Notes under the pieces: generated by a model
The model's input: only the letters and a program-made list of their open reading frames with translations
What the model was told of the DNA's origin: nothing
The model's database searches: none
NCBI GenBank assembly: GCA_011799875.1
Contig: CM022302.1
Span: 519,307,229 to 519,371,228 of the forward strand
Length of the DNA: 64,000 nt
Source of the DNA: Thinopyrum elongatum
Taxonomy: Eukaryota > Streptophyta > Magnoliopsida > Poales > Poaceae
Reading direction: 5' to 3'
Shown: piece by piece, positions 31,365 to 43,354 of the stretch
Layout: every line of letters starts with the position of its first letter
How positions within the stretch are numbered: the stretch's first letter is position 1
Position numbers and translations under genes: made by a program

Positions 31365-31718
31365 CAGCAATAGTTAAAGGACAAGCTACAGAGGCTATAT
31401 ATGGAGCTAGTGAGCTACATATTCTTTGTACTTGTATGTGAAGCAATCTGTAGTAGATGGTGACCACATGCAAATATTAACTTCCACTTGATATAAGCCT
31501 ACCATTACTTAAGCCCAATAAAAGATATGTACATGCCTAACAGGGAACATATGAGCCCAACATTACATAAATTGACAAATATATGAGCCCGACATTACAT
31601 AAACTGGCAGCAAGCATAAGACACCGTGCAAAATGCCATTAGCGGCAGCAAGCAGCACCTTTTAGCAAATCTGGCACTTTGCATCATCTATTCAGGCATA
31701 ACATGGGAGTTTACACCA

Positions 31719-31733
31719 TTTCGCAAAAAAAAA
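31719..31733 (+). mobile_element. Micro-retroposon insertion (15 bp, TTTCGC plus poly(A))
   Basis: GGGAGTTTACACCA is duplicated exactly at 31705-31718 and 31734-31747, around TTTCGC and nine A. The body TTTCGC equals that of the minus-strand micro-insertion at 30919-30938. Confidence 0.8.
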
Positions 31734-32350
31734 GGGAGTTTACACCAATATTGATGCTTTCCCTTGGTAGTGGCAGGGGGGCCGACGTTTCTGCAGTAGT
31801 GGATGTCTCAATTGCCCATGTTTAAGTCAATGCTACAGGTGGGCTAGGGCACTCGCAACGTTGAAAGAGGGGTCAATCATGATATGTCAGCTGTCATTTG
31901 TAAGATGAGATCACTATGAATCTAATAATGGAAATAAATAATTTTTGTCCCTAATTGTAAGACATGCAGCAACACTCATATGATAAGGAAATCTAACTGC
32001 AAATGCCTCGTGCGACAAAAACTAACATATATGTAAACATAGCCCTGTGATCAATTTGTTGCAAAGATCATAATTATTTCTCCTGCCATAACTTGGTGAC
32101 TTTTCCCACTCAAAATGATGGAATGTACGCATGTTCACACATGAGAAACAAATGGCTCTTGCTTTCGGAAGTTTCAGAGCTATCTAATTGTACAGATAAT
32201 ATGACCATTAGAAGATAACCTAAACACCAAGAGCTACGAGGATTATAATGGACAGGAGATAACTTGGCTACATCCGCACTGATGACCATTTGCTAAAATA
32301 AGTAGAATGAGAAAGGATACTAACATCACATCAATACCTGCATTATATCA

Positions 32351-33667
32351 CAATTAAAACATCATAATCCAATTGGCTTAACTGGTGTCTTTTTCTCAGT
32401 CTCATAGGTCAGGTAATTATGGAAAAAGATTACCTTCCCACGGTAGCAATATGTTTAGTTTCTAGTCAAACCAATTATATGATATCTTGAATAAACTCGA
32501 ATTTTATATAGAAAAGTATACTTTTCGTCCCTCAACTCTAAAACCGGACAGAGTGCACCCCGAACTCTCGAAACCGGTCACTTTTCGTCCCTTCTGCTGA
32601 GTCAACCCGGTTTTGACCACGCGTGAACAGTACATCCGATGAACAGTAAATTCAAAAAAAATATCAAAAAAATCTGAAATTTTATGGCAACAAAGATACT
32701 TAGGTGCGCCACATGCGTGCAAATTTTTGTCATGTTTGGAAGTTCGAGGAGCACGCAACAAAAAAACAAAAGTAAATGTACTCTGAAGTGAACAGTAAAA
32801 ATAAGAAAATAGCAAAAAAAATCAAAAAATTCTGAAATTTTTTGGCATCGAGGATGCTCAGGTGGGCAAGGTGCGTGCAAATTTTTGTGGTAAAATAAGA
32901 TCCGAGGGTTTGGAAACCACCCAAAGCGGCACGCACACGTATGCTATTTTGTTTTTTTTGCACGACCTTCTCGGATGTCATTTTACCACGAAAATATGTA
33001 CGCACCTTGCACACCCGAGCATCTTCGATACCAAAATAATTCAGAATTTTTTGATTTTTTTTGCTATTTTTTTGATTTTACTGTTCACTTCAGAGTAGAT
33101 TTACTTTTGTTTTTTTTGCTGCGAGCTCCTCAAACTTCCAAACATGACGAAAATTTACACGCATGTGGCGCACCTGAGTATCTTCGATGCCATAAAATTT
33201 CAGATTTTTTTGAATTTTTTTGCTATTTTTTTTTTCGAATTTACTGTTCATCGGATGTACTGTTCACGTGTGGTCAAAACCGGGTTGACTCAGCAGCAGG
33301 GACGAAAAGTGACCGGTTTCGAGAGTTCGGGGTGCACTCTGTCCGGTTTTAGAGTTGAGGGACGAAAACTAAACTCAGCGAAGAGTTGAGGGACGAAAAG
33401 TATACTTTTCTCAATCTTATATAACGTTGCATCTACATTACAATCATGAAAAAAAAAAAACACCTGATAGGATTGTGTATCATGTCATGTTAAGCAATCA
33501 GCTTGAAGCATTGCAATAGCTATAGAGCCTATATATGGACCTAGTGAGCTACATATTCTCTTTACTCATCTATGAAGCAATCTGTAGTAGATGGCAACCA
33601 CATGCAAATATTAACTACCACTATGCCTACCATTATTTAAGCCCAATAAGAGATTTGTAGATGCATG
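32351..33667. repeat. Local duplication, unit 2 (left part)
   Basis: Homologous to 31131 onward; interrupted by the foldback element at 32511-33410 and, at its right end, by CACTA-1. The unit resumes at 54277 after CACTA-1. Confidence 0.78.
32511..33410. mobile_element. Foldback element with ~390-bp inverted repeats
   Basis: The two halves of this ~900-bp insert are inverted copies around a short centre near 32900-32990. Both ends read GAAAAGTATACTTTTCGTCC outward to inward; arms share CTCTAAAACCGGACAGAGTG, AAACCGGTCACTTTTCGTCC and the phrase around CATCGGATGTACTGTTCAC. The right arm has an extra ~40-bp repeat of GTTGAGGGACGAAAA. The insert is absent from the homologous place in unit 1 (near 31250). 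The large terminal inverted repeats suggest a non-autonomous DNA transposon, possibly Mutator-like; the target duplication could not be fixed. It encodes no credible protein. Confidence 0.75.
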
Positions 33668-33870
33668 CACTAGTAGAAAAAGACCCATTTGTCCCGGTTC
33701 TAGAGGCCCATTTGTCCCGGTTCTGGAACCAGGACTAAAGGGTTGGGACTAAAGCCCAACACCTTTAGTCCCGGTTCGCTTACGAACCGGGACAGATGTG
33801 GCTCCACGTGGCCACTGCGGCGAGCCCAGGTAGGAGGGCCTTTAACACCAACCGGGACCAAAGAGCATCC
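33668..33870. repeat. Left terminus and subterminal repeats of CACTA-1
   Basis: The CACTAGTAG terminus is followed by several direct and inverted copies of a TTTGTCCCGGTTC / GAACCGGGAC motif. In En/Spm-like elements such repeats bind the element's own DNA-binding protein during transposition. Confidence 0.85.
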
Positions 33871-36430
33871 ACGCGTCAGCAGCTCAGGAGCTGGGGTTTT
33901 TGTTTTTTTTTTAAAGAGGGGGGGGGTAGGGGGTTTTGTAGGGTTAATTTAGGGGTTTCATATATTGTGTTAGCTAGCTAATAGAGAGAAGTGTCCTCTC
34001 TTATCTCCGTGCTTGGTCGACGCTACGAACTATACGTATAGAGAGGACTCGACACACTAGCTAGTAAGCAAATGAAGGAAACCATTAAGTACACAAGATC
34101 GTCATGAACATATACAGAGAGAAGTGATCGACCTCCTCCTTCTCCGAGAGATTGGTCGAACAACAAGCTTTCGTATATCTATCCGACGCTACTAGCTACA
34201 TATATACAATATAAGATCTCTTACAATCCCTAACATGTGATGTCAAGTTCCACATGGTATTCTCCGGCTGGATTGATGACGTGGTCAAGAAAGAATCCCG
34301 CCAATTCCTCTTGAATTGCTTTTATGCGATCTTGTGGTAGGAGTTCATCCCACATCTGCCAAATCTAATTTGAAGAAGGGGGTTAATACATATATATGAA
34401 TGAAACTCAACACAAATGATGGTAATAAAATAAAATTGTGAATATTATTGCTTACGCACTTCATATTGTTTTTCAGAGTAGCCCCGCTTAGAGGTCGTCG
34501 CGTTGTAGATGTACTCGCAAACGTAGTATCCACAAAAATTATTCCCGCCTTCCTGCCACAACCGCTTTACGAGAAATAGAGGTCAATCAAACTGATAATC
34601 AAGCATTATAAATGGTATTGATGAAACTAGCTAGAATCAATGGGAGATGCGCGGAACTAGCTAGTAGTACTTACTTTCGGGTGTGTAAATCGCAGCTCCC
34701 CCGGCAGTCCCGGAGCTTCTGCGGTGAACACTTTCCAAACCCCGCGAGACAAAGAAAATAATTACTTGATATCAGGAAATGAACAAAGTTGCCGATATGG
34801 TGCGATAATGATCGATTGAACTTACTTCTGGAGCATTTCAGTCATGGCCGCATACTCCTTGGGATCTTTTCGTCTTGAGTCTAAGACGGTTACTAGTCCC
34901 TGCTCAAGCTTAATCTCTAAGAGAATAAAGTGGAAGCTGCGCACGCATGCATAACTCATCAATTACATTACTATAACCTCGAGTAATAATGGAAACCGAA
35001 TATGCAGAAGACAGTAACACTCACTTGAAGTTGTAAGGAAAGAGTATTTTATCTTTGTTTTGATTTTTAAGCAACGATTGTTGCAAGTTGGCCTCGGTTT
35101 CTTTCGCATTATATTTAATCGTCCATTCATCTATGAGATTTGTGTTAATGAACCCAATATCATAGATTTGTGCATTTCTGCATTCGACGATCTTCAATCT
35201 GCATAATATAGTGAGGTTAATTATATATACATGCAATGAAAGAGCTGAGCTATATATAGAGACTTAATTACAGAAGTATAGTACTTACTGACAGTAGCAA
35301 GTGATGATTATTTTATCGAGGTCCTTTTTATTGAAAAACTGAAAGAACTCCTCAAATGGAACAGACAACAGATCAATTCCTCTTTAACTCTCAGCTTCAA
35401 AATATCCTTCCCAGACTTGCAGGTGTCCATGTACCACTTATGGAATCTTTGCATCATCGTTGTTAGAGGAGGATCACCAGGTCTGACGAGAGGCTTCCCG
35501 TACCGGTATTTGTGTTCGTCCACCTCCATTGTATCAAAATGTGCATCGTCGGGCAGGTAATCACCAGGATTGGTACCGGGCAGCATCCCCGGCAGATTTG
35601 CGATGATATCGCTAGACACCTTGAGCGGGGGGCACGATTGGTTTGCCTGTTCGCCGAGCTGGGGAATTTTGTTCCCACTTCTTCGTTCTTGTAACCTTTT
35701 GTCACTTGAAGTAGTTCCCGAACGGCGCGCTCCTTCCACTGCCTTTTTAAGAGCGCGGACATGGTTGTCATCCGGCGGAGGCGGTGGTGGTCTCTTCAGG
35801 TTCTTCAAAGTGCGCTTCAATTTCACCGGATGTATCTTCTCCTCCGGAGTTGGATTTTTCTTTGCAAAAAAGTCCTTCACTTGGGCTTGACAGATCTCCG
35901 CGTTTTCCTCCTCGGTCATCTCGTATGGTAACTTCTCTAGAGGCTTGAGAGATGGACCGAATATGTATTGCCTCCCGCCTCTGGCTGTACTACTAGACGC
36001 CGGAGCAGCCGGAGCGGTTGCGGCTGTCTTCCTTCGTTGCTTATGAGGCGGAGAAGGAGGCGGAGTGCTACGACGCGCCGGAGCAGCCGGAGCGGCGGCG
36101 GCTGTCTTTCGCTGTTGTTGACAAGGCGGAGAAGGAGGCGGGCTGCTCGGACGCGCCGGCGCAGGCGGAGAAGGAGGCGGAGTGCCGCCACGCGCCGGAG
36201 CAGCCGGAGAAGGAGGCGGACTGCCCTGATCACTCGCCGGAGGAGGAGGAGGTGCAGTGCCCTGACTCGCCGGAGGAGGAGGAGGAGGCAGTTCGGAAGG
36301 TTGATGAGCTCCTTCCGCCATAGACATGGAGTCTTCAGAGCAAGACCCAGCTGAGTCTCCCCTTCACCGGTAGGGTGGTCAAGCTCGAGCTCCTCAAATC
36401 CCTCCGTTATTTCATCGACCATCACAACAG

Positions 36431-39400
36431 TGTGACGACCCCGGCTTAATCGTGCACTAACCATACACGCAATTGTACACGATCAAGCCTAAGGACTCAC
36501 TTGAAGATATCACAACACAACTCTAAAACATAAATAAAGTCATACAAGCTTTATATTACAAGCCAGGGCCTCGAGGGCTCGAATACATAGCTCGATGGCA
36601 TACAAGTGTTAGCGGAAGCATCAGATATCTGGGTACAGATATATTACAGAAATAGAGATAAGCCTTTAGAAGGCGGGGCAAAATAAAACTCTATGATCTA
36701 AAGGCGTAGGCCTCCTACCTAGGACCCTCCGAATCCTACTCCTGGTCGTCAGTCGGCTCCTCATAGTAGTACTCGCTTGGAGGGTAGTAGTAGTAGCCGT
36801 AGTCGTCGACGGGGGCTGCTAACTCAGGGGCTCCGTCTTCTGGCGGCGTCAAATGTATATGGGGAGAAAAAGAAAATAAAGCAAACGTGAGTACTCATCC
36901 GAAGTACTCAGCAAGCAAGGATCTACACTACATATGAAACATTTTCAAAAGGGGCTGTATATGTGGACTGGGTTGCGGAAATGCCAGAATAGAGGGGGAA
37001 AGCCTAGTCCTATCGAAGACTAGCATCTTCAAGCATCTTCACCAGTCTTGCAGCATTAGAAGAGTGCAGAGTAACATAATGTAAAGTAGTTGTAGTATCA
37101 TCAACCTCGGCCAGAGATTCTTTCTCGACTCCCTGCGAGAAAGCAATCCCAGAGCCATACTATCCAGTTCATCTCAAGTCATCAGTTCTAGTTGTACCGA
37201 CCGGGATAGAACTCCGAGTGTCCGTTACCGTAGGACAGGCTATCGATAGATTGTTTCTTCCCTGCAGGGGTGCACCAAGTTACCCACCACGCTCGCTTAA
37301 CTCCGGCCGGACACACTTTTCTGGGTCATGCCCGGCCTCGGCTAAGCAACACGCCGCAACCCGACCAAATACTTAACAGAGAGGTCAGCACGCCGGACTA
37401 AACCTATGCCCCCAGGGGTCTTGGGCCTTCGCCTCGGGAACTCCTACGCGTTACGTTCACGGCCGAGAGCAAACCTAGCAACCCCTTAATACAAGCGCAG
37501 TTGCGTAACCAGTCTAATTCGACGCACGCCGCTCAGTCGCTGACGTCCGTTAAGCTCCGGCTGAAGTATACGACGCAGAACGCCCATACTATGCCCACGT
37601 GATGGTTAGTGCTATCAGGCCAGAGGCCCCTCGATCAAATATCCAAACCGTTTAGTGGTTTAGGAGCGCGCGGTAACGAGAAGAGACTCACGATCGATGT
37701 GACCCCGTCGCCCCGTCTCGAGGACTTGCGGCAAGGGCTAAGAATGCCCGGCCACGCCTCGTAGTTATCTCGCGGGCACCTCTCAGGTCAACCCGACTCC
37801 ACATCACTTCGCAACATGCTCGCGCGGGTACCCCTCAGGGCCGACCCGTCTTTAGTATCATGGTTCAGTGTTCAGTCATAGTAACCAAAGTCTCCGTGTG
37901 TCTGACACTAAAGGGAACCCTGAGGAATCACCCTCGACGGAATCCCACTTGATGTTATCGACAAGGTGAACGAAGGAGGAATCACCCTCGAGGTCCACAC
38001 TTGAGGTGTTGCACGACGGCGTCGGTATCGGGGGTGGTGTAGGAGGAATCACCCTCGCTTACCACGACCGGCTAACTAACCTACAAGGTTATCATCAGAA
38101 GTGCTGACGAGGTATCACCCTCGGCACTCGATAATAACCTAGTAGTGTCAAGCAATTTAAGGGGGAAAGTGACATGCGGTGCCAGGGTCTGATCTTTGAT
38201 CCCATTGCTCGGGTCTTCTGAGAGTCCAGCGGGGCAGTCGGGACAAGTGGGTCTCTGATAAGGCTCTACCCGTCCTATACTAAACAGTTTAGGATAGCAG
38301 AAAAATATCAACAGCAGGTTACAAGTAAACAGGCTATGCATCAGATATAGGACAACAGTAGCAGCAGTAACTTCTAATGCAAGCATAAGAGAGTGGGCGA
38401 TATCGGAATGCTCAAAAAGGGGGTGCTTGCCTGTTTGCTCTGCGGGAAGGGCAAGGTCTTCAGTGGTGTCGTCGGGCTCCTGAGCAGCGTCGACCTCGGG
38501 AGCTACGTCGACGTCGGGGTCTACCGAGAGAGAAGAGGGGGAAGAAATAGGTAAACATAATGCAAACAGATGCAACACAGTGCGTGCTCTGCTATGATGC
38601 AGTGCAGAGTTGACTAAATATGCATCTAAGTCATTTTGGTTATTTTTAGGATTAACCGGGGATTTATTAATCGGCATGTGTGCACTATTCATCTACCGGA
38701 TTCGGGCTCGGAGTTACGAGTTCTCCTACGTAGGAGGTTCCGACAAGGAAACAGACGGCACGATCAGACTCGTCTCGTCGTGCTGAGCAACTTTCATGTT
38801 TTAACTTTTTCGATCTGAGCTACGGTTTAAAAGTTATGAATTTTCGAAGTTTTAAATATTTTCTGGAATTATTTTTATTAACCGAATTGAATTATGACGT
38901 CAGCATGATGCCATGCTGACATCAGCGAGTCAACAGGACGGCTGACCAGTCAAACCTGGCATGTGGGTCCAGTGGGACCCACATGTCAGCCTCTGTTAGA
39001 CTAACAATTAGGGGGTGGACCCCACATGTCAGTGAGTCATTAGTCTAATTAATTGATTTTCATTTATTTAAAATGTTATTAGGTTAATTATCCGCGGGGG
39101 CCCACACGTCAGTCGCGCAGATGAACAGTAACCACGTTGATCAGGCAACGTGGTCAACCGAGGCGCTGGGGCCCACTGGCAGCCTCTCAGGGAGTGGGTC
39201 CCACCTTGCCACATCGGCGGCGGCGCCGGAAATACGCCGGCGACCAAATCCGCGGCGGAAGATCGCCGGAACGCGTCGGAAATCGCCCACAGGGCTTGGT
39301 TCGAGCCGTGGTTAGGTGCGTTCGAAAGCCAGGGGACTCGCCCGTCGAGTGGGAGTGGTCTCGTTGCCGGAATCGACCGGAGTCGTCGGCGGTGAGCTCA

Positions 39401-40615
39401 CGGGCGGCGCCGGAGTTCGGGACCGAACGGAAGTGGCACAACGGTGCACGGCAAAGCGAGCTAGAGGGTTTGTCGGGCTCCTGCGAGCGTGCTAAGCACG
39501 ATGCCGTGCTCGGCTGAGCCCGGCGGCGCATGTGGCTACGGTGGCGAGCTCGCCGACGGCATCCGGTTCGGGCACTATGGGAACGGCGGCTACGAGCGCT
39601 AAATCCAGCGGGGCAGAGAGGGGTTTCGAGTGGGAAGCTCACCTAGCAGCGCACGAAAGGCCGTTGGGGGGATTAGTAGCTGCAGCGCTCGCCGGAGATG
39701 GAGGAAGTCGACGGTGTCCCGAGGAAGAAGTCGACGTGATTGGCCGTTGCTGTGCTCCTCAGCTCCGTCCAGTTGCTCCAGGGGACGCGGTCGACCACGG
39801 CGCTCCTTCCAGGCACTCGCAAGCGACGCGGGGAGGCCGGTGGCCACGGCGGTGAGGCAGCGCGGCGACGGCGGTGCTCTGAGATGGATCTGGGAAGGAA
39901 AGGGAGGGGCGGAGCAACCGAGAGGAGAGGGAAGAAGTGAGGGGAGGACCAGGGGGAGTGGTTGAGCTCACCCTTATCCCCTCCGCGGCCCTGTAGGGTC
40001 AGCGGGCGCCGGCATGTCGGTGCGCGGACGGCGCGCGCGCGCTCGGCCAAGGGGAGGACGACAGCATGAGGGAGAGAGAGAGAGAGATCGGGCCAGATGG
40101 GCCGGCTGTCGGGGCACTGTGCACTAAGGCCCAGTGCACAGTGCCTCGTCTTATTTTTCTCGTTTCTGCTTTGCTTTTCTTTTATTTATTTTCTATTTTG
40201 AATTAGTTAGGTCACTTTTGCATTTTTGTAAAATATGAGACTAGGCTCTAATATTGTAATGCAATATTACTTGTCACCAAAAACTTGTTTGGACAAATTT
40301 GGATTTCATTTGAATTTGAAATGATTTTAATAGTATTAAATATTGCTGTTTTGGTGCTATTTCATCTTGTTGGAGTCATTTAAATCATCCAAGTATGTTT
40401 GGTTATATTTTTATTAGTGATTCTGGAATATTTGCTATTTAATGAACATTTTTCCAATAAGGTTTGATCAACTCCATATTTCCCTTATGAATTTGAGTTG
40501 ATTTTCAGAATTGAATCGAATTGCTTTGGTTAACCACTATGTTTAAGCACTGCAAATGATATGACTTGGCATTATCTTCAGCTGATCACAGTGGCAATTA
40601 CATAGGGGTGTTACA
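36431..40615 (+). mobile_element. Solo LTR, 4.2 kb, LARD/Sukkula-like (copy 2)
   Basis: The segment starts TGTGACGACCCCGG and ends GGGGTGTTACA (4185 bp), with the 5-bp TSD AACAG at 36426-36430 and 40616-40620. It is related to copies 1 and 3 along its length, closer by eye to copy 3. It interrupts the coding sequence of the CACTA-1 Ulp1-type gene between the codons of ...GYAV and VMVDE. No internal domain or gene is present. Confidence 0.92.
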
Positions 40616-41884
40616 AACAGCATAACCTTGTGGAATCGGAAGGCAGTGAAAAGTTGCGCCGGGTTGAGGAGGTGCAACAGAGCCGACAGCCGCCTTGACT
40701 TTGGGGTGCTGCCATTGCGTCATAAGGTGGCAATCTTGAGCCTCTGTGATAGCATCCACGGGGTAGCTGGGAGCCGTGAAGTCAGACTGCTGAAGGAGCT
40801 CGGTGGAAGCCACGCTGCTTCTTCGCTGAGATGGTGGGGTAGCTTCTGGGGTAGCTCCGGCAGGTCGCTGGCTATGAACTAGTAGTGCTTGTTCCTCTAG
40901 CTTTTGTACCCTTGCATTCAGCTTCTGCAGTTTGCTCTGCTCCAGTTTCCTCTTCCTCTCCCGGGTTTTGTAACCGCCTGCGCCGGGAAATGCAACCTTC
41001 CACGCAACGGAGCCTGGCGTGCCACGTGTTCGTCCAGGGTGCTCAGGATTCCCGAGGGCCTGTGTGAGCTCGTCGTTCTCTCTGTCGGGAACGAACGTCC
41101 CTTGCTGCGCTGCGGCGGTATACTTCTGAAGCTTCTTGATGGGTATTTCAAGTTGCTCCTTCGTCCAACGACACTTCCCTGTTTCAGGGTCCAAGGTTCC
41201 CCCAACCCCGAAGAACCAAGTCCTTGAACGGTCTGGCCAGTTCAATGTCTCTGGTTCGACCCCTTTATCAAGCAGGTCCTTCTCAGCCTTGTCCCACAAC
41301 GGCCGGGCTTTGAGGTAGCCACCTGACCCCGTGCGATGGTGATGCTCCTTCTTTGCAGCATTTTTCTTGTTTGTCGCTGACATCTTCTTACTCTTCTCCG
41401 ATGTCTTGTGGGCCACAAATGCGGGTCAATGATCTCTTATCTTCTCAAATCGGCCGGTGAATTCTGGAGTCTTCCCTTTGTCGACAAACGTTGATTTCAA
41501 CTCATTCTTCCACCTCCTGAATAGATCTGCCATCTTCTTAAGAGCATGAGCCTTGACCAATGGCTCTATAACTGGCTTATCCGGATCCTCCTCTGGCGGT
41601 AGGGTGAAATTTGCCTTCAGCGCGGTTCAAAGATCATCTTTCTGTCTATCGTTGACAAAAGACACTTGAGGGTCTTCGCTCTTAGGCTTATTCCATTGGT
41701 GGATGCTGATCGGGATCATGTCCCTAACAAGAACCCCGCACTGAGCAGAAAATGCTTCCTTGGTCCGGCTGGGTTCAATCGATTGGCCATCGCCCTTGAT
41801 TGCTGTGATCGTGAACCTTTCATCCTGGCGCAACCTTTTCTTCGGGCCTCGTCTCGTTACCGAAGTTTGGCTTGATCCGGAGGG

Positions 41885-41980
41885 CTAGAAAAGAAGAAAG
41901 AAGAGAGCTAATATGTGTACATACCAAAACAATTAATGCATCAATTAGCTAGTCAGCACAGGCTTAATTAATATATATAC
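41885..41980 (-). other. First intron of the CACTA-1 Ulp1-type gene
   Basis: On the minus strand the exon ends GGCGAG before GTATAT, and the next exon starts after TTTTCTAG with CCCTCC. Both frames agree, supporting a 96-base intron. Confidence 0.65.
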
Positions 41981-42312
41981 CTCGCCGGACTTTGCAACAT
42001 CTCCTTCCTCCGTTCGCTCACCGGAGCAGTCATCACGGTCTCCTTCTTCCATCGGCATTCCGTCACCGGAGCCATCATAATCATGTCCTTCCACCTCCAT
42101 TGTTCGATCACCGGAGCCTGCTTCACCCTCTCCTTCCATACCATCGGTGTCGTTGAGAAACGACAAGACATCACCTCCGCCGAGGATTATGTCCCCCAAC
42201 AACTGTTCTGCTTCGATGTCTCGGTGCTCCATAGTTTCTGCAAATATTACAACATGGCAATTAATATACAAACATGACAGATGGATATATTAGTGCAAAC
42301 GTAGACCTAGCT

Positions 42313-42432
42313 AGCTCGACGCTTCTACGGTTTGGGGTGGCCTCGACAACGCTTCTAGGGTTTGGGGTGGCCTAGGCAACGCTTCTACGGTTTGGGGTGG
42401 CCTCGACAATGCTTCTAGGGTTTGGGTCGGAC
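42313..42432. repeat. Tandem repeat, four units of about 34 bp
   Basis: Four imperfect copies of CGCTTCTACGGTTTGGGGTG plus GCCTCGACAA-type sequence lie head to tail, upstream of the ATG of the CACTA-1 Ulp1-type gene. Confidence 0.85.
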
Positions 42433-42539
42433 CGCCTCTCTCATGAATGTCCGACGTCCGGACCGACAAGGGATTTAACAAAATGACGCAATTCTGGATG
42501 TGCAGAAAATGGTCCAAATTTTTCCTGATCTCATCTACC

Positions 42540-42888
42540 CTTCTATATGTCACGTTGTCTAGTGTCAAAGAATTCAAGAAAACCTTGACTTCATCATTAG
42601 CCGGAAATGACAGGCGTATAATGGTACGAAGCTCTTCAAAGTTGTTTTGGAATGGAGTTCTCGATAGAATAATTTGCTTTTTGGTACAAAGTTCAGCAAG
42701 AGCCTTCCGAATATCGCTATTTGGAAGGCCTTTGCTGAAATTCGTACCAAAAGGCGAATTATTCTATCAAGAACTCCGTTCCAAAACAACTTTGAAGAGC
42801 TTCGTAGCATCATACGCCTGTTACTTCTGGCAAATGATGAAGCCATGGATTTCTTCAATACTTTGACAGACAACGTGACATATAGAAG
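42540..42888. repeat. Long inverted repeat (arms ~170 bp)
   Basis: The left arm (from CTTCTATATGTCACGTTGTC) and the right arm (ending GACAACGTGACATATAGAAG) are inverted copies meeting near 42714 with almost no loop. Shared blocks include CGAAGCTCTTCAAAGTTGTT and GATAGAATAATT. A partial third copy of the left arm lies in direct orientation at about 43146-43215. The structure sits in the leader of the CACTA-1 Ulp1-type gene. Confidence 0.88.
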
Positions 42889-42966
42889 AATATATATATA
42901 TAGATGAGATCAGAAAAAAATTGGATCAACTTGTGCACATCCATAATGGGGGCATTCTTGATAAAT

Positions 42967-43330
42967 CTGGACCCTCGACCCTTGGACGACCCTCGACCCT
43001 GGACCCCTTGGCGACCCTCGACCCTCTACCCTAGTTCATGACCCTCGACCGCTCGGCGATCCACGACCCTCTACCCTAGTTCACGACCCTCGACCGCTCG
43101 GCGATCCACGACCCTCTACCCTAGTTCCCGACCCTTGACCCCCTCATGTCACGTTTGTCTAGTGTCAAAGGATTCAACAAAACCATGTCTTCATCATTAG
43201 GCAAAAGTAACAGGCAACCTCGAACCTTCCGCCGCCCCGACCCTCGACCCTCGAACCTTCGGCGACCCTCGACCCCTCGGTGACCCTCGACCCTCTACCC
43301 TAGTTCCCGACCCTCGACCGCTTGGTGATC
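42967..43330. repeat. Minisatellite rich in GACCCTCGACC
   Basis: Many imperfect units of GACCCTCGACC occur, in places organised as ~43-bp units containing CTCGGCGATCCACGACCCTC and TACCCTAGTTC. A partial copy of the inverted-repeat arm interrupts the array near 43146-43215. Confidence 0.85.
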
Positions 43331-43354
43331 CTCGACACCCTCGTTCCCGATAAA

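Larger units (their letters stand above)
31131..32350. repeat. Local duplication, unit 1
   Basis: This ~1.2 kb stretch is repeated, with divergence, in 32351-33667 continuing at 54277-54455. Shared landmarks are GTGTCTTTTTCTCAGTCTCAT, CTACATTACAATCATGA, GAAGCAATCTGTAGTAGATG, AGCCCAACATTACATAAA and CCATTTGCTAAAATAAGTAG. Unit 1 carries two micro-retroposons absent from unit 2 and retains about 630 bp (31640-32270) absent from unit 2. No gene is recognised. Confidence 0.8.
34230..42232 (-). pseudogene. CACTA-1 Ptta/En-Spm-type protein with C-terminal Ulp1 (C48) protease
   Basis: Minus-strand exons: 41981-42232 (ATG at 42232), 35289-41884 (containing the solo LTR 36431-40615), 35025-35198, 34826-34936, 34675-34741, 34460-34552, 34230-34355. 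Order: acidic N-terminus; a plant transposase Ptta/En-Spm-like region (GYLKARPLWDKAEKDLL, GDP-like core and a basic coiled coil); a long Pro/Ala-rich linker; then a C48 Ulp1-like cysteine protease domain with FHFILLEI (His), VTVLDS (Asp) and NNFCGYYVCEYI (Cys), so the catalytic triad survives. Known relatives remove SUMO-like modifiers; the role in transposition is unknown. Lesions: TGA codons at 41627-41629 and 41426-41428, 1-nt frameshifts near 36345 and 35385, the LTR insertion (which lies in frame-open coding sequence), and an acceptor reading GG instead of AG before 34741. Confidence 0.82.

Noticed and set aside
35968..36354. Plus-strand Arg/Ser-rich frame opposite the Pro-rich linker of the CACTA-1 protein
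   Set aside because: It mirrors a CCG/GGC repeat on the other strand and has no independent support.
42447..42907. Overlapping frames on both strands around 42447-42907
   Set aside because: They arise from the two arms of the inverted repeat and read the same bases in opposite directions.
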